Source: Sequoia sempervirens
Lineage: Eukaryota > Streptophyta > Pinopsida > Cupressales > Cupressaceae
Assembly: GCA_007258455.2 (NCBI GenBank)
Contig: VDFB02262726.1
Location: forward strand, 33,417-97,416
Length of the DNA: 64,000 nt
Direction of reading: 5' to 3'
Made by a program: the position numbers and the translations under genes. The notes beneath the pieces are model-generated. The model saw nothing but the letters and a program-made list of their open reading frames with translations, was not told the DNA's origin and ran no database searches. Numbering within the stretch: the stretch's first letter is position 1; each line of letters begins with the position of its first letter. Of the stretch, positions 11,371-22,521 are shown one piece after another.

Positions 11371-12125
11371 TGGCGCATTTAACATGAGGTGAAGGATTTG
11401 ACCTTCCAATGCCCAACAATTTTGACTTCCCTCCTTGCTAATCTTGGGCGCATTTTAGCATGTGAGGAGGATGGGCACATATTCTAGGTGGAGGTGGATT
11501 TATCCCTTACTTAGAATTTTTATCATTTTGCTTGTAGTGGAGGGTTAGTTTCAAGACTTGGTGGGCGCATTTCATGTATGAAGGAGGATGAAACTTCAAC
11601 GCCACCTTTGACTTCCTTTGAATCTCAACGCCTTTTGGAATATTCCCTCCTTGCATGTGCATGTTTTGTCTTCACATGCCTCTACTTGGGCGCATTTCAG
11701 CATATGAGGAGGATAAGCATGTTGACGCCTTGACTTTCCCTTGGCTTTCCTCTAAACTTGGCGCATTTAGCATGTAGAGAGGGATGAACATTTGTGATTT
11801 AGAATTTTCTTTTAAAACTAACTTGACATGAGGGCGCATATAGGGGTGAGAGAAGGATAACTTCATGCCTTAGAATATTTTTCTTTCAACCCCCTTAAAG
11901 TGGGCTCATTTTGATGGGTGAGGAGGATGTTTTTTTATACTTAGAAACTTTTTGACTTTCTTGATCAAGCAGGGCGCATTTGGCATGTGGAGCAGGATAT
12001 TGCTCATACTTAGAAAATTTTCTATCACATGCTGGAGATGAGGGCGCATTTAGGGGTGTCTACAGGATGAGATCAACATTTAGAAAATTTCTCTTGACTT
12101 CCATCCAGCTGAGGATGAGGGCGCA
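11371..12125 (-). repeat. GGCGCA array of GL-B
   Basis: Copies of GGCGCATTT occur near 11371, 11449, 11560, 11690, 11760, 11834, 11972, 12041 and 12119, most about 70 bp apart or a multiple. Linkers contain GAGGAGGAT and CTTAGAAAATTTT phrases. These are the reverse complement of the AAATGCGCCC arrays of GL-C and GL-E. No coding content is seen. Confidence 0.75.
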
Positions 12126-12203
12126 TCTGAGGGTAGGAGGTGGATTTATCTTCAGACTTAGAATTTTCTCCACACCTGCTTTTGCCTGCTTATCGATGCC
12201 CTG

Positions 12204-13155
12204 CTATATATAGTAAGTCCTTGAATTTTCACACTTCTGAAGCTCGGATTGATCTAAAATTTTGAACATTGGACCTTCATGACCCTGTCAACTTGTTCAC
12301 ACTGCTATCCTGAGCTGACCTTGCTATTTTTAGTATGTTTCTGAAGGTGGTTTACTATTTATAGTAACTGCTTGTTTTGAAGACTTCCACAACTCTGTTT
12401 GACTTGAAATTCGAATGCTGTGATCCTCATCGGATGACCTGCCTGTTGACATTGGCACCTGCCACTGACTTTCTATTTTTAGCCAGTTTCTGAAATGACT
12501 TACTATAAATAGTAAGTGCTCCAATTTCCTTCAAATTTTACCGGTGGATAGCTTGAAAGATGCTGATCGTGATGGGATACACCGGCTTTTAGAAATTGAC
12601 TTTTTACCCCTCTTTTTGGGTCCCGAAGCTGGAAACCCTAATTTAACTTGCATGCATATCAAACGGTCTCTGTTTGACCTTGTTTCTGTTGCATTGCGAT
12701 CAATTTGTGATTTTGAAGTGCTGGGAGGCGGCTGCCGAGATGCATCTGCTAAAAATAGTAAATTCCTGAATAAGTGATTATCTCCGTTTGCATGTCATAT
12801 CACTGCGAAGCTCTCAAAAAACCCATAAGGAATATGCAGACATGCAAAGAAAACCCTGACATGCAAACCTTAAAAATAGCCTCCGAAGGCTGAACTCTAA
12901 AAGTCGTTATCTCACTTTGCATGTTATACCATCGCGAAGGTCTCTGAAAACCCAGAAGGAATCCTCAGACATGCATCGGAAAATTCTGCATATAACCCCT
13001 GAAATTTGCTTCGGAAGCTGGACTGCTAAAAATAGTAAGCTGTCCGTTCTGGCTCAAAATTCACTAGTGAGCAGCTTGACATGCTCTGGATGTAGCATGA
13101 TTGTCGAAACCTTGAAAATGCTAAAGAAACGCCTGGAATTACACACTAAAAATAG
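12204..13155 (-). promoter_or_regulatory. Array of 8 MEF2-type CArG boxes in GL-B
   Basis: Perfect CTA(A/T)4TAG boxes start at 12204, 12324, 12355, 12473, 12503, 12749, 13026 and 13146. The boxes at 12355 and 12503 are in the extended form flanked by TTA and TAA. Positions correspond one by one to several boxes in GL-C and GL-E, so the array has been kept in the LTR family. Confidence 0.7.
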
Positions 13156-13474
13156 TAAGTGATTGGAATCTGATGAAATTTAGCTGAGAGTCCGCAGGAA
13201 GCATACTGACAGCAATGTTAATCTCTGTTTTCAATTTATTCACCTCGTTTGACCCTAGATTGACCAGGAAAGTACAAACCCTAATCTTCAAACTTGGCCA
13301 AAATTTTACGTTTAAGCTCATAGACGGGCACGTCGCCAGAAAGGAAAACAGCAGAAAAGGGACAGAAAGAGAGAGAGAGAGAACTAAAATCAAGCCAAAA
13401 GTTTGAAACGAAGCAAAAATTAGGGGGTCCCCATTTGCAATGGGGTGATGTGTGAAAAAGGTCACAACAGGCTA

Positions 13475-13617
13475 GTTCACTAGTTCACTTGTTCATGAGT
13501 GCTAGTTCAGTGCTAAGGGAGTGTTGAGTTTGTTCATCTTTGGATTCTAGTCTTGCTTTCCTTCAATCATTTTGATCTTGGGTGGCTTCATAGCCAAATC
13601 TAACATGGTATTAGAGC
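13475..13617 (+). repeat. C1 5' LTR, right piece, and primer-binding site
   Basis: This continues the LTR after GL-B, and the 3' LTR has the same sequence at 21520-21649. It ends CTAACA at 13605. TGGTATTAGAGC follows at once (13606-13617), one mismatch from the copia primer site TGGTATCAGAGC complementary to initiator tRNA-Met. This fixes the LTR edge and the plus orientation of C1. Confidence 0.85.
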
Positions 13618-14749
13618 TAGTTGTGAGTTATGGGTTAACAGTATTTTCTTGCATCCTATGATGACCTAGAAAATCAAAAATACTTGATAGAGATCTCAGT
13701 TTCTAGGGGGCTTCCTTTTTATTGCCTTTAATTGCAGCTATTTGAAAGCTTCCTAGAGACATTTTGAGTTCACCATTGAGTTCAAAGCAGCGGGAAAAGT
13801 CAAATCAGGCTTTTCCAAATTGGACATCGGATGCGAGATCTATGAAGGGTTGAAGAATAGAAGTTTACTGTGGAGATGCATAGGCGCCTAAAACTCAAGG
13901 CACTTTGAGGCAAAACGAATTGCACCATTGCGTCCAGAAGGTCCAAAAACCCTAAGATCGATTGTCAAATCGTTGATTTTGGAAAAGATGATTTTGGGGC
14001 AATTTTTTTTGCAGGTAGGACTGTACGACTCACCTGCCTAGCATACAGTATGGATTTTTTTTTAATTTAAAATTTTTTGCATTATCAAAAAAAATATTAT
14101 TTTCAAAAAGTAATTTGTAATTTTTTTACTATAAAATTAAATTAAATTAAATTTTGATAAGGGTTCCACAAGTACCCAATAGTACTTACTAATTTTCTAT
14201 AAAAAAATTTCATTAATATATATATATATATATATAACCGTTGGAGTTTTGCTTTTTGCTCCTGATCTTCAGATGCCCGTTCTCAGCCATACTAAGGCCT
14301 TTTTTAGTGTACTTTTTTTTATTTGGGGTAGAATTTTATGCTCTTTCTATTGGTGGAATCAATTTTTGCTTAGGTGATCCTGTTTTTCCAAAAAATCAGT
14401 TTTCTCATCAAATCTAAAGGACAATTCTCTTTTTTGAACTTAAAACAATTATAACTTTCACATATGACCTTGGATCAAGGTGATTCCTGTTTTGAAAGTG
14501 GATATTTTTCCAAGAACTACATATTATTGCTAGTTTTAAGTTCTCATTCAAAGATATTTTTATACTTTCAGTATTTGGTCCATTTTAGACACTTGTAAAA
14601 CTCTGGAAAACAACTCCAACATTGTAAATGCACAAATATATAAAGTGCCAAATCATATTTTGTTGGGGGGATTCTTGATTGAGTGAAAAGGGGGGGTCTC
14701 TTTCTGTGTTTTTTGATTTGTTTGCTTGTGCTCTTCTTTTCCTACACAT
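13618..14749 (+). other. C1 5' leader
   Basis: Non-coding leader between primer site and gag. It holds AT-rich stretches (14040-14160), a (TA)n microsatellite of about 20 bp at 14217-14236, and T-rich segments. No other feature is seen. Confidence 0.5.
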
Positions 14750-15316
14750 ATGGATCATTCTAAGGCTCCTTTGCTAACTCCTTATAATTAAGCAACATGG
14801 CATCAACATGCATGAAATACCTTAATGCAAATTGGGTATACTCCATGTGTTGAACAAAAGGTAGTTGAACCTATAGATGATAAGGAAAAGATAAAATGTA
14901 TGCTTGAACATACAAAAGCTCTTGGATGTCTTCGTAGCTTTGTTTCTCTTGATCTTATGTTTCAGATTGAAGCATGTACAAATTCACATGATGCCTGGGA
15001 AAAATTAAAATCTTTGTATAGAAAAATAGATGAAGTCAAAAGCTATCAGATTGACAATGAATTGGTGAGACTTGATCCTAAGAACTATGGCAACATCCAA
15101 GATTATATAACTAAGGTTAATAATCTGAGAGCACAATGTAAATCTTGTGGTATTGAGAAAAAGAACATTCGGTTAATCTATAATGTGTTGACCAAGCTTG
15201 GTCCTAAATTTGTAGCTTTTGTTTCTAGCTTTCATACTCACATATTGACTATGGGATCTACATACACAATGCCTTCATTTGCATCTTTTTTTGAGATGTT
15301 AATGCATGGACAATGA
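14750..15316 (+). pseudogene. C1 copia-type gag (UBN2-like), two stops near its start
   Basis: An ATG at 14750 opens a frame with the copia gag opening (LLTPYN, then a stop, then ATWHQH). A second stop follows, and the frame is open from 14825 to 15316 (163 codons). The open part has the family pattern DAWEKLKSLY, LVRLDPKNYGNIQDYITKVN and a C-terminal TMPSFASFFEMLM. Gag packages element RNA. A CCHC knuckle is not recognisable after it. The stops at the N-terminus make it non-functional. Confidence 0.75.
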
Positions 15317-15419
15317 AAGCTTCTTTTATGGGTCTCATTAAGCCATCACAGATTCAGGGTTTGTTGGCTTTGTTGAGCCTTGTGCTATGCCAACTATTTT
15401 GATGGGTAACAATACTTAA

Positions 15420-16150
15420 TTGGGAAGGGATATGTTGATATTGGGGATGGCACCTGCAATGATGTTTTCTGTGTACCTCATTTGATGAATATTCTTCTTT
15501 CCATCTATCAAATCACCCATGGTGGAGTAGGAAGACCATGGAATTCACATCTAATTTAGTTATCATTAGAGACTTGGAGAGCAAAGAGATAATTGCTATT
15601 GGGATAGTTGATCATGCATTTCAGTTGTACACCTTTTTAGGCATTGCACTTGATGATGGCTCTAATCCTTTTGGTTGTTGATCACACTCCTTGTGTGACA
15701 TTTGATTTTGAGGAGAATTTTGGTTACTTGAATTTGGGTATTCTCACATCTAATCCATTTCTCAAACCTAGTATTCATTCTCCTCTTCCTCGTGCTTGTT
15801 CCGAGCTCAGTATTGCAGTGACACAAGAGGTTCATACTGGTCTTCTCGATTCAATTGATTGGGACATATTCCTACTAGACATCTCATCTTTGTTTGTAGA
15901 GTCTCATATTTCAGATTTGGGAGACATATTGATTGCATTCATCTTCTTTTTGGAGTTGATTCTTCTTCAGATGTTATGGGGCATCCTATCGACCCTTTTA
16001 TTCTTTGGCCACATGATCATTCATCACAGTTTGACATGATTGTGGAGACTTTTGAGCAACAATTGGAGGAGGCATCTTTGTCTTCAGAGGAGATATCTTC
16101 TTCTTTAGATCTTGTTCTATTTTAGTTTCCACTTGGTTCTAGATTGTCAC
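15420..16150 (+). pseudogene. C1 decayed pol remnant (protease tail to GAG-pre-integrase)
   Basis: With frame changes one reads GKGYVDIGDGTCNDVFCVP and LMNILLSIYQITH (15424-15520), the usual copia stretch between protease and GAG-pre-integrase. Then comes IRDLESKEIIAIGIVDHAF (about 15565-15625) and a weak FGYLNLG. After 15750 an acidic linker-like frame runs to 16125. The integrase core and everything after it are missing. Confidence 0.55.
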
Positions 16151-16960
16151 TTTAATTAGTTAGGCCAAAGACTCCTGATTTAGTTGTGATATCTTTTGGC
16201 ATTGAAATGGAGACACATGAGCAATTTTTAGAGACTTCATATATTTTGAGCTTGTTGTACCCAAACCAAAAATTTTACTTCATTAAGGCATTTCGATTAA
16301 AATGGTCTAAATCCTATAAAATTGTCATCAAAAGTTAGTTTTTGGTCAAACCAACCATGGGCTTTTTGTGGGTTTAATGTCTAGAAGATACTGGAAAATT
16401 TTGAAAATTAGGGTTTCTGGGTCCCTATTTTGGGGAAAACCCTAAAAACCCTGAAAAAATAGGATCATTCCAGAATTTGCTAAAATTTATTTTGATTGGC
16501 TTATTTCACATCGTGATCACATTGGTGAAGTTAGAATCAAGAAAAAGTCAGTTTAAGTTTGGTGGGTTGTTTTTACTTTTTCAGGAGAAAAGTTAGGACC
16601 TCTGAGGTTGTTAATGGTAGTTGGCCAATACCAGGTGTCAAAATATAAGCCTCAAACTCATCACAGAGGTTTTTGCAGAGAAGGATGCTGAAAAAGATGC
16701 TTCGCGATGGAGGGGATTTTCAAATGGCGGAAAATGCAAAAAATATTCTAAGTCTGAAAACACTACGCCTTGCTACGTGGGAGACGCTTGCGCAATCAAT
16801 GTGCAAGTCAACTTTGCATTATCCGTACACATAAGAATGGTGAAGTACAGTCACGTACACGCGTCAGCAGCAGTAATGCCTCAACACAGTCAACTCAACA
16901 AGTGTCATGGTGTTCGCGGAATGTGAAATGGTGAAAATCATCAGTTTTGGAGAAAATCTA
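16150..16960 (+). other. C1 interior, unrecognised non-coding sequence
   Basis: No domain or repeat is recognised. A possible insertion edge TGTTGTACCC lies at 16253, but I could not find a matching end or target duplication. The open frame 16621-16926 has no recognisable motif. Confidence 0.3.
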
Positions 16961-18180
16961 CGCCCTTGCAGGCCAGAAGCACCCTTGAAATTGAAGGCTC
17001 AAATCCATTTGTTGATGCTTGTGAATACAGTCATCGTCTCCAGAATTCTGCCATATTTCCAATGAGTCATCAAGTGAATCCATCAAATTTGTGAAACTCT
17101 AGGAAAGGACGGCGAAAGCAGAAGAAATTGAAAATTTACGCATTGGAGACCAAAGTCAAAATACAATTTCTGCTCCCCTGTAGCCTAGGGGCGCCCTTGA
17201 ATAAGGCCTATCAGATGTCAAAATTTGCAGAAACCGTTTTCGGGGGATCTCTTCAGATTCAACCCAGCTCCACGATGAATTCGTTCGCTAGTCCATAAGA
17301 CATGCTAAATGACCGTAACTGTTGATCCAGCGAGCAAGTAAAACAGAGGGAAAATAGAAGTCAAAATATCAAATTGTACCTCTACAGGCTAGGGGCGCCT
17401 AGCCTTTTGGTCAACTAGATGAGGATTTCGACAGCTGTCGTCCTCACAAGATCTATTCAGAATCCTCCTAGCTACACAATGAATCCAACCGTTAGCCCTC
17501 GGGATCCATCAAACGCCCGTAGATGAAGAATCAACAGAAAATGCTGAAGGAAAAAGGAAAGCAGAAAAATGGCTAAGTGTTGAAAAATGCACCTTCCTTG
17601 AGAAAGGCGTCCTTCTATTGGAGGTCTTAGGAGCAGTTCTCTGGCTTTGTCTCTCCCAGGAACATCTCTTCCAAGTTGTTCCATCTCCTCGATGAGATCA
17701 TCGACGCAGGCATTAGAGCAATACAGCTCCCGACAACAAAGGTCAAAGTGGAGTGTTTGGTTGAAAGTTACAATTTGCAAAATCATTTTCAAAAGTGCAA
17801 TTGCACCCCTACAGGTCAGGGGTGCCCTTGCATTTGAGATCTGCAATCCAACTTTCAAAAATTGCATCTATAGTCATCCTTTGCGGAATTCTTCCAGCTA
17901 TGTGATGGATCCAACATCCAGTCGACGGAGTCGTCATTCACCGACAGTGGCAGATTGAAACACGGACAATCAAAAGCGGAAAAATGGCTGTCTGGTGTCA
18001 TATGCACCCTTTTTGAAAAAGGAACCCTAGTTTTTGAAGCATTAGACTCAGTTTTTAGCACTTGCAGCTCCTAGCAACATCTCGTTAGACTTGTTCCGGC
18101 TACATGATGAATCAGTCAACTCAGCTTCAGGATCAACCGGGCATCTGGAATTTAGGCTCTAACAGAGGCTTCAATGACAT
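16960..18180 (+). repeat. Degenerate tandem array, ~200-215-bp period, about six units
   Basis: An anchor phrase like AGCTACACGATGAATCC recurs near 17050, 17266, 17470, 17681, 17896 and 18098, giving steps of 202-216 bp. A second phrase, CTACAGGCTAGGGGCGCCC, recurs in register (16966, 17183, 17384, 17808). Units are diverged. The array lies inside C1 and has no coding signal; short ORFs across it (17472-17867, 17647-17958) are incidental. Confidence 0.65.
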
Positions 18181-18780
18181 TTGCAAGGGTTTAAAAGTTG
18201 AAAAAGTTTCTAAGTTTGAGTAATGGTGCCCAAAACGTCAATGTTTGACTTTCAAAATTAAAGTACATGTTTTGGTCACCCTATTAAGGTGGAGTTAGTT
18301 AACTGAACTAAAATAATATTAAAACTTCAGTTTTAAATGTCAGTTTTACTTGCATGTGACGTATTTATGCCTTGCATGTTGGGTGGCACCCATTTCAAGG
18401 CTCAGTCTCTATTTCTCTTAATTAAGTGCGGCCCAATGAGATAATTGCATCCAAAATTTAGGGTTTTCTCCTGCATGTGACGCCTAAGCTCTCAAAAAAT
18501 TCTTTAAATATGCATTTGGGCGTTCATTATTTTTACAACAAGTTGAAGGAAAACATGTATTTTCTCGTGTAAGCAAGATTTGAAGGCACTACAGGTGATA
18601 TTTTTTAGTATTTTTCGCAAATACAGGTCCAGATTATTCAATAGACTTCATTCAAGGATAGGCAGAGGCAAAATATAACTTCTATTTTCTCTCTTATTTC
18701 TTCTATCCTTGCCTTAGGTTTTCTCTCGCATGTCGAAGTAAACGGCTAATTTTCACAATTCTGATCATCTGGGTATGTTG
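18180..18780 (+). other. C1 interior spacer
   Basis: AT-rich unique-looking sequence between two tandem arrays. I see no coding region, TIR or LTR edge in it. Confidence 0.3.
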
Positions 18781-18790
18781 TGCACGACAT

Positions 18791-19200
18791 TCTCTACAAA
18801 ACCCATGTGTTAGAATTTTTCAGGAAAAATTGCCTCGTAGCTTCACTTTTTGAAGCTTTTTTTTTTTTGGGGGATTCCTTTGCATGGTAGAGAAAAAGTC
18901 AATATTTTGAAAAATGAAGAATCTAGGTTTGTTTAGAATCATTTTCTCTACAAAACCCATATTCAATAATTTTTCGGAAAAAAATTTGCCCCCGCAGCCC
19001 CTGCTCCCTTGTTGCTTTCTTCCAAAAAGTCTTTGCATGTGAAGCAAAAAGGCGTTTTTTCAAATTTTTGACGTTGTGGGTTGGCTTAGAATCATTTTCT
19101 CTACAAAACCCAGGTTTGCGAATTTTTCATGAAAATTGCCCTTCGACAAGCTATTTTTACCCTCATCGGAGAAGTTGTCAAAATATAGCCGTGTTCACAG
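18791..19200 (+). repeat. Tandem array, ~153-bp period, three units
   Basis: TCTCTACAAAACCCA followed by AATTTTTC(A/G)(G/T)(G/A)AAA and a GCC-starting stretch occurs at 18791, 18945 and 19098, exactly 154 and 153 bp apart. Units are diverged, with T-runs of different length. No coding potential. Confidence 0.75.
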
Positions 19201-20700
19201 TCAACAGGCTAGTTTTTTAGAATGTAGTTCACTCAGACTAAATTCAAGACCAAATCGGTCTTGATTCATGATTTCATAAGAAAAGCTGACACAAATTTGC
19301 ATCAAGTGCATCCAGAGGGTTGATTCAAACAATTTGGTAGGCGTAGGCATTCAAAGTCCACATGATTTCATACCTTGTATAGTTGATAGCCTTTCAAGGC
19401 TAGTTTAGAGGGTTTATACCGTTGGAATTTTGCATATGCAACAAGTTCGTGTGCATTTCTCACAACCAGAGTGTTTGTGGTCAAAATTTGCGGTTTCGTC
19501 ATGCAACACTCTTCCATTGAGAAAAACGTGAAAAGCGTAAAGCTACAAAAGAAACAAAGGCCATCACTCCAGTTGCGAAGCTACCAGAGTTACTAATCAA
19601 TGAACTACCAGTTGAAGTGTGCAGATATTTCCAAGATTGCTCAAGTTGCTAACAAGCAGTGAATTGACATTTAAGACATGTGATGATCTCAAGATGGTGA
19701 TGCAATCAACAACCTCGTGCAGGGGTTGATTGGTTGAGATAGCAGCCAGTGAACTATAGATCAGGGTGTCCCACCTTTTCAGAATAGACATAAGACACAA
19801 CAGTTAACTTGATGCCTCTTTCCAGGTTAACTCGCTGTCCCACATATCATTGCATGTCTATTTTGGAGATACCTATGTACAGTTGGAGTTCTCATTTAGT
19901 TTTCAGTTTCAATTAATTGATGTTAGTTATCAGTTGACTTTCATATCAATAAGGAATTGTGTGTTGCACAATCCAATTAGTTTAGTTTTAGTTCAGTTAA
20001 TTGAGGTAGTTTTTCTAGTTAATTGTTTAGTTGCATACATTTAGGTTTAGCATTAAATCTTGCATGCTTGCAAGACTCATGTTAACTCAAGGAGATTTTA
20101 GGGTTCCCTACTCCTTTGAGGTCTATAAATAAGAGCATTCTTGCTCATTGTATTTTGAACTTTTGCTGTGATAACAAATTGTTGTGCCCACCTTGCTGTG
20201 CAATATTGCTATTTTGTATTGGTTCACTTAGTTAAATATAAAGTTGGTTTGATCGTTCTTTGTATGTGTGTCTCATTATGCAATTTGCTGTCCCAGATTT
20301 ATTCTTGTTGTGATTAATAAGCTTTGTTTCATATCTACACCTCGGATAGGGGTTCCTCCTCCTTGGGAATTTAGAAATAAAGTTTATCGTTTGATGTTGT
20401 TTCCAATAACCTTCATTTCAGCCTACGCCTTGGATAAGGGTTCCTCCTCCTTGGAAATCCTAATATAAAGTTTATCGTCTAAACATTCCCACTTGCTCCT
20501 AAGTACTCATGCTCTAATTTTCTTGAGGAAATAGGATAGTTTTAGCATTAGCCTAGTTGTAGTTAAGAATTTGCAAAACCAGAGAAAAACCTTAACTGCA
20601 ATGTGTTTGGTTTCTTAACCTTGTGCCTCTATCAACTAAGTCAAAAAGATAGGATTTTAGAATATTTTACTTTTTTACGCATATCAGCAAAAGAGGGAGC
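19200..20700 (+). other. Possible LTR remnant with TATA box inside C1
   Basis: CTATAAATAAGAGC at 20124-20137, followed by a short CTCATTGTATTTTG leader and a TAATAAGC polyadenylation-like signal (20316), looks like an LTR promoter block. An 88-bp direct duplication follows: CTACACCTCGGATAGGGG at 20335 and CTACGCCTTGGATAAGGG at 20423. I could not define termini, so whether this is a nested LTR or part of C1 is open. Confidence 0.35.
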
Positions 20701-21158
20701 TTCCCCTCCTAATTTGAAGAGCAGTTAATATTGTGCATAGTTGTCTGTTGCCAATACACACTCCATAGGTGTGAATTGTAACGCCAACAAAGCTTTCTTC
20801 CCTTATATTCCTTTTAGGAATGGGAAGACATCATGTATGCACCTTTGGTTTTGTTTCTTCCTAAGGGGAGGAATGTTGTTCAACGATCGTGGACCATCTT
20901 CTACATCTAGTTTCAAGCATCAACCATTGGCACAGTTGACTACTTGGGAGGAGGCTACTTAGTCTCTCTTCTCCTCTCTATTCTGGAGGGGAATTTTTCC
21001 TTGCATGGGATTCTTTCTTGTATGGAGGAACTTATTTCCTTTTCTCTCTTTTGGGGAGGAGTTTTGTCCCACTGAATTTTCTCCTTTTCTAACATGGCCT
21101 TATAGCCAGGACCCATCTTTGCATCTTTTCACCCACCTAAGCTACGTTTAAGGGGGGG
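20701..21158 (+). other. C1 3' untranslated region with polypurine tract
   Basis: T- and GGAGG-rich sequence ending in the polypurine tract AAGGGGGGG (21150-21158) immediately before the 3' LTR. The small ORF 20741-20962 shows no recognisable motif. Confidence 0.6.
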
Positions 21159-21649
21159 TGTTAGTGTAGGTTTTTTATTTTCTTATGTTAGGAATATTCA
21201 ATTTTTCGTACACATATATTAAGCTTGCTTAGGATATATTAGAATGGTTAGTATAGGGACACGTGGCGTAATCTATCAATTACATGTGTCACTCACACCC
21301 ACCTTTGGGTAGTTGAGTCTCACACCCTCTTTTGGATTTATTAGCCACCTCCCATAACTATTTATTTGTCCTAACCTAAGTAGGTATAACCATGTAATTT
21401 GACGTTTACCAAGTAGGTAAAACTTCCAACTATTATGGATAGTTGGGAGTTATTACTCCTCTTGGAATTATTTGCCTCTATTTTGCTATATAAACAACCC
21501 TCACCTCTCCCATGGCTAGCTCACTAGCTCACTTGTTCATGAGTGCTAGCTTAGTGCTAAGGGAGTGCTGAGTTTGTTCATCTCTGGATTCTAGTCTTGC
21601 TTTGCTTTAGTCATTTTGATCTCGGGTGGCTTCATAGCCAAATCTAACA
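21159..21649 (+). repeat. C1 3' LTR (491 bp)
   Basis: Begins TGTTAG and ends CTAACA, a perfect 6-bp inverted terminal repeat. It matches both pieces of the 5' LTR. It has no GL insertion, giving the uninterrupted form of the LTR. Confidence 0.85.
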
Positions 21650-22189
21650 ACTTGGAGCCTTGTTAAGTGTTTGCAATCGTAACATGTAAAAGTAAGAGAA
21701 TGATTGTATCATTGGTGGAGAAAAGTGTACTTAATTGCTAGTAAGTTATGTAATGAAGAGGCAGCTAGTTCTTGACTTAGTTACTAGCTGCTTGCCATTG
21801 GGGTAGTACAAAATATTTGAAGAAAATGTCAATTACTCAACCACATCTGTGAAAATAGACTTCATATTTCAGCAGCTCAGCTTATATTTGTCACTTGTTA
21901 GAGCAAGAACTTCACCTAAAGGACACTTAAGTAATTAATTTTAGTAAATGGCAGATTCAAGCTTCTGCTAGGATACCAAAAACAAGACCAAGAAGGTGAC
22001 TTATGGATATCTACACAATTCTTAAATTCTTGGCATAAAATTTTCCTTTTGAAAATATATCATTTTGCATCATAAAATATCAATTATTATTTTCGTTTTT
22101 TTAAATGTTTATATTTATTAATTTTAATAAATCTTACTAGGAGAAAGCTGCCTTCGTAACTGTATTTATTGTCCTTGTGGAACTAACTA
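21650..22189. other. Unassigned AT-rich spacer
   Basis: About 540 bp between the C1 3' LTR and the part of the G2 3' LTR that can still be aligned. I see no coding frame or repeat. It could be diverged G2 LTR or sequence that flanked C1 before insertion. Confidence 0.3.
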
Positions 22190-22338
22190 GCATTTACAAG
22201 TGCAAACATACAATATATAGTAAGCCAACGTTGGTTGAGAACACCAACTGTTAGCAACTACCAAGTAACAACCAACCAACAGTCGGGGACTAATTACACA
22301 TTAACTTTTTTTTTGCTTATTTCTTGTTGATTACATCA
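22190..22338 (-). repeat. G2 3' LTR, alignable part, with adjacent polypurine tract
   Basis: The phrases ACAAGTGCAAACATACAATA and CGGGGACTAATTACACAT are shared with the G2 5' LTR at 42731-42830. The outer end on the minus strand starts TGATGTAATC at 22338, right after a CTTTCTTTTTGGGGGGG tract (22339-22356). Sequence left of 22190 no longer matches the 5' LTR, so this LTR is truncated or replaced. Confidence 0.7.
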
Positions 22339-22521
22339 GCCCCCCCAAAAAGAAAGTCGTCTTCCAGACGACAACGAACGAAATTGGGAGCTGAAATATC
22401 CAAACTATAACTATTGGGAAGGAGGATGAGAAGACGTCCTTGGATGTATAGACGATGTAGGGGTGGACATTGGTGAGTGTAGCTGCCAAAGCCTATGGAC
22501 CTCCTCAGTGCGTAGCTTCAA

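Larger units (their letters stand above)
8842..13469 (-). mobile_element. Giant solo LTR, copy GL-B (4,628 bp)
   Basis: The ends on the plus strand are TGTTGATGTG (8842) and GGTCACAACA (13469), flanked by a perfect 5-bp target duplication GGCTA. Read right to left it has the terminal hairpin, the CArG-box array (13155-12204), the GGCGCA array (12125-11371), the ATACCC/GGGTAT inverted-repeat block (10858-10904), the intron-like segment (10339-10278), TATATAAAGG (9752-9743), and U5 to 8842. Neither terminus recurs internally, so this is one LTR without internal region. It sits in the C1 5' LTR but not its 3' LTR, so it is younger than C1. Confidence 0.85.
8487..21649 (+). mobile_element. Ty1/copia-type LTR retrotransposon C1 (with nested GL-B)
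   Basis: The element is bounded by a split 5' LTR (8487-8841 plus 13475-13605) and a 3' LTR (21159-21649) of the same sequence. It has an initiator-Met-type primer site right after the 5' LTR and a purine tract before the 3' LTR. The interior has copia gag (14750-15316) and a decayed protease-to-GAG-pre-integrase stretch (15420-16150). I see no integrase core, RT or RNase H. The rest (16150-20700) is non-coding and tandemly repeated, so this is a defective or non-autonomous copy. Without GL-B it would be about 8.5 kb. No clean target duplication was found, and the first six bases of the 5' LTR seem lost. Confidence 0.75.

Noticed and set aside
15644..16125. Overlapping plus-strand ORFs as a membrane protein gene
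   Set aside because: They are out-of-frame readings of the decayed C1 pol stretch and start inside it.
16253..20650. A nested giant LTR starting TGTTGTACCC
   Set aside because: No matching terminal CA with a GAGCT duplication was found; kept only as a possibility.
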